A stretch of 29,672 bases of DNA. Origin: CAYMRB01 sp964392615. Lineage in GTDB: Bacteria > Planctomycetota > UBA8108. The notes under the pieces are model-generated. The model had not been told where the DNA came from and did no database searches. It saw only the letters and a list, made by a program, of their open reading frames with translations. Below, one piece after another: positions 22,865 through 29,672 of this stretch. The stretch is taken from assembly GCA_964392615.1 (NCBI GenBank), contig CAYMRB010000067.1:1-29672 (forward strand). Reading direction: 5' to 3'. Each line of letters opens with the position of its first letter. Within the stretch, counting starts at the first letter, position 1. The translations under genes were made by a program, and so were the position numbers.

Positions 22865-25800
22865 ATGGGAACTCGCCAGCTCCTGGGAATCGGTCTCCTG
22901 GTCGCCGCGGTGGTGACGATCTCGCTGGTGATCGCGTACCGACTGCGTCAACGCGCGCTCGAGGAAGCCGCGGAGCACCACACGAACCTCGGCATCGCGC
23001 TCGTTCGTAACGGCACCCTGCGGCGCACAGCGGACTACCGGGACGCGATCGCGGAGTTCGAAGCCGCATGCGATGCGTTGCCCTCCGACTGGCGCGCGCG
23101 ACACAATCTGGCGCTCGCGCTCCTCCTCGAGCACGAGGTCGATCGAGCTCGTCACATGGCCGAGGAGCTCGTCTTCGAGCAGCCGGACGAGCCTGCGGTC
23201 TTGCTGCTCGCGGGGATGGCCGCGATGCGCGACAAGGAGCCTCGCGACGCGATAGAGCTCCTCGCCGAGGTCGTCCGGCGCGAACCGCGCAATCCGCAGG
23301 CGCTCTATGAGTACGGCAGGTGCCTCGAGGACGCGGGAGACTACGAGGACGCCGCGGAGGTCTACCGGCGCCTCACGGTGGAAGAGGCGCGATCCCACGT
23401 CGCCTGGTATCGATTTCACGTCGTCTGCCGCAGGCTGGGTCGAAAGGAGGAGATTGCCGAGTCCATCCGCCGCTTCAAGGAGCTGCAGGACGAAGGAGAG
23501 GACGGGTTCGCGTTTCGCGATCGCCGAGTCGGTCCGGTCTTCACGCCGTGGAAGTACTTCCAGCCGCTGCCGGTCTCCCGGGTGCGGCAGCCGACGCAGG
23601 GCATACCACCGGAGCTTGTCGACGCGACACAGGATGCGGGCATCGATTTCGTCAACGGCGACGTCGCCGACCTCGCAGCTCCCGATCTCACCGCCGTCCT
23701 CGCCGGGCAGCCGACGCCGACCGCGTGGTTTGCCGACGCGGCGAACCGACAGCGTCTCGTGCGCGCGTACGGCACCGGCTGCGCGTTTCTCGATTGGAAC
23801 CAGGACGATCGGCTCGACGTCTTCCTCGTTCACGCCGAGGGGCGACATGCGCTGTGGGAGCAACAGTCGAACGGGCAGTTCGTCGACGCGACCTCGCGGG
23901 CCGGCCTGGCCGCGGGTCCGGCGCTGTCGATGGCGTGCTGCGTCGGCGACATAGACAACGACCTGCTACCCGACCTCGTCATCGTCGGATACGGCGACCT
24001 GCGCCTCTACCGCAACCTGGGGGGCGTCTTTCGCGACATCACCGCCGCATCGAACATCGCCTCGAGCGTCGACGCGAACGCGTGGCTCGCCGGCTGCGCG
24101 CTGGTCGATGTCGACCACGACGCCGACCTCGACCTGTTCGTCTGCGGCTTCGTCGATTTCGACTCTCCTGTGAAGACGAGCGCGCCGCGCTTCCCGAAGG
24201 ATTTCGCCGGCCGTTCGGACCTCTTGCTGCGCAACAACCGCGATGGGACTTTCACCGAGATCTCCGCGACAGCGAAGATCAACAGTGAAGGCGGTAAGTC
24301 GCGCAGCGTGTGGTGCGGTGACTTCGACCGCGACGGCGCGGTCGATCTCGCCGTGCTCGGGGCCGACGGCCGGCGGCTTTGGCGCAATCGACGCGACCTG
24401 ACGTTCGAGCCCATCGACGACGATGTCCTCGACGGCGTCGACGCGCCGTCGGTGCCGTCGACACCCGAGCGGGGTCACAGCGTCGCGATCGGCGACTTCG
24501 ACGGCGATGGAGCGCCCGACCGGATCGTCAACGTATTCGGCGAGCGCGCCCACCTCCTGCGCCACCGGGGCGTCAGCGGCAACTGGCTCACGGTGCGGCT
24601 GCGTGGCCAGGTGCGCCCCGGTTACACGACGAGCAACTCGCGCGGCGTCGGATCGCTCGTCGAGGCGCGCGCCGTCGGTCTGTGGCGCCGCGAAGAGCTC
24701 CGTGCCGGCAACGGTCTCGGCGGCTGCGACGCGCCGGAGATCTGGCTGAATCTCGGCATGACCGAGAAGCTCGACTTCGTGTCGGCTCGCTTCCCGTCCG
24801 GGCTCCAGAAGGCGCACGTCGACGTCGACGCGAACCGGGTCGTCGTCATCGAGGAGCCGATCCTGTCGTCGAACTCGTGTCCGGTCGTGTTCACCTGGAA
24901 CGGCGAGCGTTTCGAGACGATCACCGACACGATCAGCGCCGGCATTCTCGGCGAGCTCGTCGCGCCGGGCGAGTACTGGCAGCCGGACCCCGACGAGTGG
25001 ATTCGCGTGCACGGCGATCAGCTCGCGGCGCGTTCCGTCGGCGACGATGCATCGCGTTTCGAGCTCCGGTTCGTCAATCCGCTCGAAGAGGTGACCTATC
25101 TCGATGCAGTGCGTCTCGTCGTCGTCGACCACCCGGATGGCGTCGAGATCTACCCCGGCGAGACGATGGTGAACGATCCGGCCAACCGGCGCCCGGCGGA
25201 TTTCTGGGCCGTGCGCGACGCGCGTGTCATCGTCGGTGCTAACGACGATCGGGGCGACGACGCGACCGCGCGGCTCGCGGCGGTCGATCGCCGCTACGTC
25301 AGCGCGTCGCGCCTGCTGCCGTTCAAGGGCTTCGCCGCGGAGTGGACCGTCGAGTTCGACCTTCCGTCGATCGACGCGGGCGGTCCGGGCGCGTTGCTGC
25401 TGGACGGTTGGACGCATTGGAGCTCATCGGCGTCGGCCCTCGCGGCGTCGCAGGCCGGCGTCGCGCTGTTCGGGCCGATCCTCGAAGCGCGCGATCCGGC
25501 CGCCGAGCGGTGGCGCATCGTCGACGACGACATGGGCGTGTCGGCGGGACTGCCGCGCACCACGCTCGTCGATCTGCGCGGACGCCTGCGCCCGGGCGAG
25601 ACGCGACTGCGGATTCGCACGAACAAGATGCTCTACTACGACCGCATTCGTGTCGCGGACGTCGTCGCCGTTTGGCGGCCGAGCGACGACTCCCCATGCG
25701 ACTCGGTCCGGATGCGCGACGTGCCGCTCGTCTCGGCCGAGCTGCGCTGGCTCGGCTACCCCGCGCGTCGGCTTCCGGACGGCGAGCTGCCGGAAGTGTT

Positions 25801-26212
25801 CGATTACGACGCGATCGAGCCGAGCGCGTCGTGGGGGATCCATCGCGGTCAGCTGACGAGCTACGGCGGCGTGCAGCCTCTGCTCGATGCGGTCGACGAT
25901 CGCTTCGTCGTCATGGGGCACGGCGAGGAAGTCGCTTTGCGCTTCGATGCCAGCGGCGTCGCGTCCTCGGATGGCGATCGCTCCCGGACATTCCTCTTCT
26001 TCTCGCACGGATACGAGAAGGGGCTCGAGCTCTGGGCCGCCCACTCGACGACTGTCGGACCGTTGCCGTTCGCGGCGATGGGCGAGTACCCGTACGCCGA
26101 CTCGCAGGCGTTCACGCGGGATCCGGAACGCCGGCGCTATCTCGAGGCGTGGAATCGGCGCCCGTCTCGCGGTGGGCCTTCTCTGCGGATCGCCGCGTCC
26201 AGTTCGCGGTGA
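22865..26212 (+). CDS. Membrane-anchored TPR / FG-GAP (VCBS) / ASPIC-UnbV-like protein with long C-terminal domain
   Basis: ATG 22865 gives 1115 residues; ATG 22808 and GTG 22787 are possible but would crowd the divergent promoter region. A signal anchor lies at about 5-25. TPR helices cover about 32-215. FG-GAP/VCBS calcium motifs recur at about 311 (DWNQDDRLDVF), 362 (DIDNDLLPDLV), 415 (DVDHDADLDLF), 487 (DFDRDGAVDLA) and 545 (DFDGDGAPDR), as in a beta-propeller. Residues 570-690 match the ASPIC/UnbV pattern (GNWLTVRLRG, an S-R-G-V-G-S motif, and NLGMTEKLDFVSARFPSG). The last 420 residues are beta-rich and unassigned. Such proteins face the periplasm or exterior and bind ligands or partners; a catalytic role is not evident. 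The 3' end overlaps the convergent VanZ-like gene by 101 bp. Confidence 0.88.
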   Translation: MGTRQLLGIGLLVAAVVTISLVIAYRLRQRALEEAAEHHTNLGIALVRNGTLRRTADYRDAIAEFEAACDALPSDWRARHNLALALLLEHEVDRARHMAEELVFEQPDEPAVLLLAGMAAMRDKEPRDAIELLAEVVRREPRNPQALYEYGRCLEDAGDYEDAAEVYRRLTVEEARSHVAWYRFHVVCRRLGRKEEIAESIRRFKELQDEGEDGFAFRDRRVGPVFTPWKYFQPLPVSRVRQPTQGIPPELVDATQDAGIDFVNGDVADLAAPDLTAVLAGQPTPTAWFADAANRQRLVRAYGTGCAFLDWNQDDRLDVFLVHAEGRHALWEQQSNGQFVDATSRAGLAAGPALSMACCVGDIDNDLLPDLVIVGYGDLRLYRNLGGVFRDITAASNIASSVDANAWLAGCALVDVDHDADLDLFVCGFVDFDSPVKTSAPRFPKDFAGRSDLLLRNNRDGTFTEISATAKINSEGGKSRSVWCGDFDRDGAVDLAVLGADGRRLWRNRRDLTFEPIDDDVLDGVDAPSVPSTPERGHSVAIGDFDGDGAPDRIVNVFGERAHLLRHRGVSGNWLTVRLRGQVRPGYTTSNSRGVGSLVEARAVGLWRREELRAGNGLGGCDAPEIWLNLGMTEKLDFVSARFPSGLQKAHVDVDANRVVVIEEPILSSNSCPVVFTWNGERFETITDTISAGILGELVAPGEYWQPDPDEWIRVHGDQLAARSVGDDASRFELRFVNPLEEVTYLDAVRLVVVDHPDGVEIYPGETMVNDPANRRPADFWAVRDARVIVGANDDRGDDATARLAAVDRRYVSASRLLPFKGFAAEWTVEFDLPSIDAGGPGALLLDGWTHWSSSASALAASQAGVALFGPILEARDPAAERWRIVDDDMGVSAGLPRTTLVDLRGRLRPGETRLRIRTNKMLYYDRIRVADVVAVWRPSDDSPCDSVRMRDVPLVSAELRWLGYPARRLPDGELPEVFDYDAIEPSASWGIHRGQLTSYGGVQPLLDAVDDRFVVMGHGEEVALRFDASGVASSDGDRSRTFLFFSHGYEKGLELWAAHSTTVGPLPFAAMGEYPYADSQAFTRDPERRRYLEAWNRRPSRGGPSLRIAASSSR

Positions 26213-27482
26213 TGGCGCGCCACGCGTACACGCCGATGCCGCACCCCAGCGCCCCGAAGAGAGCGTCGGTCATGTCGGCGGTGCGCGTCGCGTGGACGAG
26301 CTGTCCTGCCTCCAGGACGACGCCGAGGAGCAGGCCGACGCACGCTGCGCGCCAGACCGTCCACCTCTCCGACGCGATCGCGAGCAGGATGCCGATCGGC
26401 AGAAACGTCACGGTCTCGATGACGATGTCGGAAACGACGCCCATCACCGGCATGCGATTGACGCCTTCGTAGTGCTGCAGGAACGGGACGAGCATCCGCC
26501 AGTGAAACGTCTCGAGACCGCTCGGCAGCCATTCGGGCGGTGTCCAGCGCGCCAGCGCGAGGGCGCCGAACGCGACGACGATCGCCGGCGCGCTGAAGCG
26601 TGAGGATCGGACGTTCCAGGTAGCGACGGGAACCGCCGCGCCGATCAAACCGCCGACGGCCGCGAAGACGACGTTCGTCGCGTCGGTCGAACGACTCTCG
26701 ACGCCGAGTTGCAGCGTTTCGACGACCGCCGCGAGCAGCGCACAAGTCAGCGGTACGGCGACGAGCGGCGTCAGCCGCCACGAGCGGCGCTCCCTGTGCG
26801 CGAGGCACATCGTGCCGCCGATCAGCGTCCAGACGACCGTTTCGAGCGTCCACGCCCACGGCTCGGACGAAGGTATCGAGCCGCGTAGCGGGGCGCCGAA
26901 CGGAATCGGTCGCAGGCTCTTGATCGCCTTCTTCAGGGCGTCGACCTCGATGTTGAGGTCGAACGGTTCGAGCGACAGGACGACGACGATCGCGGCGGTT
27001 GCCCAGGCGATCGCGCGCAACGGACGGTCGCGCAGCGCTGCTAATCGCGGCCTCAGGGCGGGCCACACGAAGCGAAGGAACCACCAGCCGAACGGCGCCG
27101 CCACGGTGCCGCCAAAGGTATCCGTCGCCAGATCGACGAAGGATGAGTATCGTTGCGGCGAGTAGAGTTGCAGCGTCTCGATGAGCAGGCTCAGACACGC
27201 GCTGACCACGGCGGTCAGCAGGACCGAGAGCACGAATCCCCGGCCACGCGAGGCCTGGCGGGCCCCGCAGAGCAGGCCGAACGGTACGAAGAAGAGGATG
27301 TTGCTGAGAATGTCCGCGCGCGAGATCCGCGCCTGCCGCCAATCGAGGGCGGCGTTCACCTCGTTCTCGAATCCCGCCAACGGGCTCGAGAAGTCGAACG
27401 GGATCGTGCCCGCGTACAGCATGGCCAGTCCCGTCAAGACGACGAGCACGGAGAAGGGATCGAATCTTCGGGAGTCGGTCAT
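26112..27482 (-). CDS. VanZ-like multispanning membrane protein with three family motifs
   Basis: A 456-residue protein from ATG 27482 (a GTG lies two codons upstream), with about ten to twelve membrane helices. The VanZ-type helix motif E-x-x-Q-L appears three times: IETLQLYSP (101-109), VETLQLGVE (254-262) and LEAGQLVHA (390-398), each followed by a short polar stretch with Asp and then a Gly-rich helix. PFDF (28-31) and PFDL (173-176) mark the start of the first two units. Ordinary VanZ-family proteins have one unit of about 120-160 residues, so this is a triplication or fusion. VanZ confers low-level teicoplanin resistance in enterococci; in other bacteria the function is unknown, so resistance should not be inferred. 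Its start codon shares CATG with the opposing PpiC gene. Confidence 0.87.
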   Translation of the reverse strand: MTDSRRFDPFSVLVVLTGLAMLYAGTIPFDFSSPLAGFENEVNAALDWRQARISRADILSNILFFVPFGLLCGARQASRGRGFVLSVLLTAVVSACLSLLIETLQLYSPQRYSSFVDLATDTFGGTVAAPFGWWFLRFVWPALRPRLAALRDRPLRAIAWATAAIVVVLSLEPFDLNIEVDALKKAIKSLRPIPFGAPLRGSIPSSEPWAWTLETVVWTLIGGTMCLAHRERRSWRLTPLVAVPLTCALLAAVVETLQLGVESRSTDATNVVFAAVGGLIGAAVPVATWNVRSSRFSAPAIVVAFGALALARWTPPEWLPSGLETFHWRMLVPFLQHYEGVNRMPVMGVVSDIVIETVTFLPIGILLAIASERWTVWRAACVGLLLGVVLEAGQLVHATRTADMTDALFGALGCGIGVYAWRAITANWTRRSAEKAHRETGADSTPRDSAGVPDPA

Positions 27483-28560
27483 GGGCACTCTACGTCATCG
27501 GCATTCACCCGTTGCGTCTTGGCACCGCGTGTGGATCGGGTCCGTCGTGATCGCGTCGGTGCTCGCGCTCACCGGATGTACCGAGAAACCGCAGGCGCCC
27601 GCCATCGGCGACGACGTCCTGGCCGTCGTCGACGGCGTGCCGATAACGGTGGACGATCTCCGCGACCCGGCGTCGGGTCGTCGCGGCGTCGATCTCGGCG
27701 ATCCGACCCAACGCAAGCGGCTGCTCGAGGAGCTCATCGACTACCGAGCGATCGTGGCGCGCGCGAGAGAGGAGGGCTACGAGGACGACCCCGTCGTCGT
27801 GCGGATCGTCGAGAGAGCGCTCGTCGGGCGCTACACGGACGACGAGCGCGCGAGGCGAAAGCCGATCGAGCCGACGGATGCCGAGGTCGAGGCGTTTTGG
27901 AAGGAGCATCCCGAGCTCTTCGGCATGCGCGAGCGTGTACGGATCGCGCTGATCGTCGTTCACGTGCCGGAGAATGCGTCTGCGGAGGAGCGGGCCGATC
28001 GGCTCGAGCGCGCGGACGAGGCGCTCGAGGAGGCCCGCCGTCTCGATCCGTCGGTTCGCCACTTCGGAGACGTCGCTGCCAACTACTCCGACGACACGGC
28101 GCGACGCCTTCGCGGCGGAGAGATCGGCTGGCTCGTTCGCGGCGTGAAGACGCAATGGAGCGACGCGGTCATCGAGCGAGCGTTCGCGCTCGAGAGGCCG
28201 GGCGACCTCAGCGAGGTCTTCGAGACGCGGCGCGGCTTCGCGATCGCCAAGCTGGTCGATCGCGAGGGGGCCGGTACGCGACCGCTGGACAGCAGGCTGC
28301 GCCCGGCCGTCGTTCGTTCGATGCGGGCCGCGAACGACGCCGCGGTCAGCGAGGCTTTTCGCAAACGGATTCGCACGGGCAGCCGCATCACGCGGTTCGA
28401 CGCGCGGCTCGACGAGATCGACTTCACCGCACCGAAGGAGCCCACCGGCGGGGATGCGGGCGCGTCGCCGGACGCATCGGAGAAGACCGGTGAGGCGCGC
28501 GGCTCAGCCTCCGAGGCGGACGTCGTCGTACCGCCCGGCCTCGAGAAGCGCGACGGATAG
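27481..28560 (+). CDS. PpiC/SurA-type peptidyl-prolyl isomerase lipoprotein
   Basis: ATG 27481 is preceded by GGGAG at good spacing and gives 359 residues; the signal peptide ends VLALTGC (C33), a lipobox. A SurA-like N-terminal part (VLAVVDGVPITVDDL, then helices with ELIDYRAIVARAREEGYEDD) precedes a parvulin-type PpiC domain at about 150-265, marked by VRIALIVVHV, FGDVAANYSDD, RGGEIGWLVRG and GDLSEVFETRRGFAIAKLVD. The PPIase domain would assist folding of exported proteins on the periplasmic side. The C-terminal 60 residues are low-complexity. The start codon overlaps that of the divergent VanZ-like gene (shared CATG), leaving no intergenic promoter; an internal GTG at 27529 is an alternative start. 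The 3' end overlaps the ROK gene by 57 bp. Confidence 0.9.
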   Translation: MGTLRHRHSPVASWHRVWIGSVVIASVLALTGCTEKPQAPAIGDDVLAVVDGVPITVDDLRDPASGRRGVDLGDPTQRKRLLEELIDYRAIVARAREEGYEDDPVVVRIVERALVGRYTDDERARRKPIEPTDAEVEAFWKEHPELFGMRERVRIALIVVHVPENASAEERADRLERADEALEEARRLDPSVRHFGDVAANYSDDTARRLRGGEIGWLVRGVKTQWSDAVIERAFALERPGDLSEVFETRRGFAIAKLVDREGAGTRPLDSRLRPAVVRSMRAANDAAVSEAFRKRIRTGSRITRFDARLDEIDFTAPKEPTGGDAGASPDASEKTGEARGSASEADVVVPPGLEKRDG

Positions 28561-29481
28561 CGCCGCCCAATCGCCGATGCGCTCGCCGAGAGTCGCCGGC
28601 ACGACCTCGCAGACTTCGAGGGCTTCGGGGCGAGCCTCCGCCGCGAGGGCACGTTCCATCGCGGGGCGCAGGTACGGCTCGCAGCGGGCGAACACCGAGC
28701 CGATGACGATGAGCTCGGGGTTCAGGAGGTCGACGACGATCGCGAGGCCGCGGCCGAGATACTCGCCGGAGAGTTCGAGGATGCGATGGCACAGCGCGTC
28801 GCCCGCGGCGGCGCCGAGCCCGACGTCGCGCGTCGTGATTCCCTCGGTGGGCAGGCAGGTCGAGCCGAACCACGCGCGCCGCTCGACGTGCGCGATCTGG
28901 GCGATGCCGCCGCCCGAGCAGAAACCCTCGAAGCTGCCGGCCTTGCCACATCCCGCGGGGCCCCACGGCGCGAGGCGAATGTGGCCGATCTCGCCGGCGT
29001 AGTTGCTCGCACCGCGGTGCAGACGACCGTCGAGAACGATCCCGGCGCCGAGCCCGGTGCCGAATGTCAGAAAGAGCATGTGCCGGCACGGCCGATCGCG
29101 GCCGGCCCCGAACGCGAGCTCGGCGAGTGCGCCGGCATCCGCGTCGTTCTCGAGACGCGTGGGCACACCGGCGAAACGATCGCGAAAGAGCGCGACGATC
29201 GGCACGTCGCACCAGCCGGGAAGATTGGCCGGCTCCTGGATGATTCCGGCTTCGCGCGCCATCGGCGAGCCACAGGAGATGCCGATCGCGGCGAGAGTCG
29301 AGACGGCGTGCGCGGTGACGAGCTCCTGCGACGCCGCGAGGAGATCGTCGACCGTGTCTCGCCAGCCGTCGCTGCCCTTCCGGGTCGTCACGGGTCGGCG
29401 GTCGGTGATCTCGCCGTCGGCCGTCCCCAGGCACGCCGCGCAGGTCGTGCCACCGATGTCGATGCCGAGCAGATAGTCCAT
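28504..29481 (-). CDS. ROK-family sugar kinase (glucokinase-like)
   Basis: A 325-residue protein beginning MDYLLGIDIGGTTCAACLG, the phosphate-binding loop of ROK kinases; longer upstream starts would add unrelated residues and are rejected. There is no N-terminal helix-turn-helix, so it is a kinase rather than a ROK repressor. ENDADAGALAE (111-121) carries the catalytic base D113; TFGTGLGAGIVLDG (139-152) is the ATP region; GEIGHI (163-168) supplies E164 and the zinc-ligand His H167. The usual ROK zinc motif CxCGxxGCxE is degraded to A-x-CGKAGSFE (C178 only, two Cys lost). The likely reaction is ATP-dependent phosphorylation of glucose or a related hexose or N-acetylated sugar. A palindrome and -10-like element lie 40-60 bp upstream. 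It is convergent with PpiC. Confidence 0.92.
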   Translation of the reverse strand: MDYLLGIDIGGTTCAACLGTADGEITDRRPVTTRKGSDGWRDTVDDLLAASQELVTAHAVSTLAAIGISCGSPMAREAGIIQEPANLPGWCDVPIVALFRDRFAGVPTRLENDADAGALAELAFGAGRDRPCRHMLFLTFGTGLGAGIVLDGRLHRGASNYAGEIGHIRLAPWGPAGCGKAGSFEGFCSGGGIAQIAHVERRAWFGSTCLPTEGITTRDVGLGAAAGDALCHRILELSGEYLGRGLAIVVDLLNPELIVIGSVFARCEPYLRPAMERALAAEARPEALEVCEVVPATLGERIGDWAALSVALLEAGRYDDVRLGG

Positions 29482-29521
29482 CGTCGCCTGGGTTCCGGTA
29501 CTTGTCGGTTCGGTGTGTCCG

Positions 29522-29542
29522 AGTATAGTCAGATCGATCTGA
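29522..29542 (-). promoter_or_regulatory. Candidate promoter and operator for the ROK kinase gene
   Basis: TCAGATCGATCTGA (29529-29542) is a perfect 14-bp palindrome. Immediately downstream on the minus strand, one base away, is TATACT (29527-29522), a good -10. The palindrome therefore occupies the -35/-10 spacer, a classic repressor-operator position, about 48 bp before the ATG at 29481. Beyond it, 29590-29672 is noticeably less GC-rich and holds no convincing gene. Confidence 0.5.
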
Positions 29543-29672
29543 TGGGAAACGGCCGGCTCGGTCGGAGTCTCGGATTCGCGCCGGGATGACCAAGTGCCGC
29601 CTTTCACAAATCTCTGTGCATTCGAGCGGCATCTCCGCCCGCTGGCTTCGTTGCGCTCAGTCGACTATGGGC

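Noticed and set aside
29604..29672. 23-codon minus-strand frame open to the right edge, possibly the 3' end of another gene
   Set aside because: Too short to judge; no motif, and a plus-strand ATG at 29586 is equally open. The composition differs slightly from its surroundings, but nothing identifies an element.

Overview
The window is GC-rich, densely coding bacterial DNA with strong G/C preference at third codon positions. Its gene content points to the Planctomycetes or a close PVC relative. At the left is a four-gene cassette of DUF1501, PPC-domain, DUF1549/DUF1553 (PSCyt2/PSD1) and cytochrome-c/WD40 proteins, which is characteristic of that group. I see no rRNA, tRNA, CRISPR array or intact mobile element. 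Assignments rest on motifs read by eye; no database search was run.

Left third (1-8502, all minus strand, read right to left): a probable operon, DUF1501 -> PPC/Ig protein -> DUF1549/DUF1553 protein -> PSCyt1-WD40-coiled-coil protein. The middle pair overlap by one base (TGATG), and the last gene runs off the left edge. All four carry export signals, so this looks like a cell-surface or periplasmic module. Upstream, at 8633-8648, lies a site with CRP/FNR-family spacing.

8743-11010 (minus): an acidic-tail, zinc-ribbon membrane protein followed by a zinc alcohol dehydrogenase whose reading frame is broken near its N-terminus by one extra base. 11011-11605 is a gene-poor divergent region with promoter-like elements and one doubtful small secreted ORF. 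11606-13843 (plus): an iodotyrosine-deiodinase-like flavoprotein and methylmalonate-semialdehyde dehydrogenase.

13965-15108 (plus): three tightly packed paralogous small lipoproteins sharing a C-terminal Cys / GGDAI / VxRW signature, with two inverted repeats in the leader. 15239-18811: a TerB-like protein, a MurG/COG4671-like glycosyltransferase with a long extra C-terminal part, and a large coiled-coil protein of unknown function, apparently co-transcribed. 18859-19843: a 37-codon ORF with a strong ribosome-binding site and two hypothetical proteins. 19948-21138: a rhomboid protease with an N-terminal double zinc-ribbon module.

20761-22758 (minus): a lipoprotein amidohydrolase whose 3' end conflicts with a small membrane-protein frame and with the rhomboid gene. 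22865-26212 (plus): a membrane-anchored TPR / FG-GAP / ASPIC-UnbV-like protein with a long unassigned C-terminus. 26112-27482 (minus): a VanZ-like protein with three copies of the family motif. Its start codon shares a CATG with the divergent PpiC-type lipoprotein foldase (27481-28560). 28504-29481 (minus): a ROK-family sugar kinase with a 14-bp palindrome next to its likely -10 element.

The most notable items are the triplicated lipoprotein array with its structured leader, the TerB/glycosyltransferase/coiled-coil trio, the zinc-ribbon rhomboid fusion, the deiodinase-like triad, and two places where the reading frame appears disrupted (near 9838 and near 21440).
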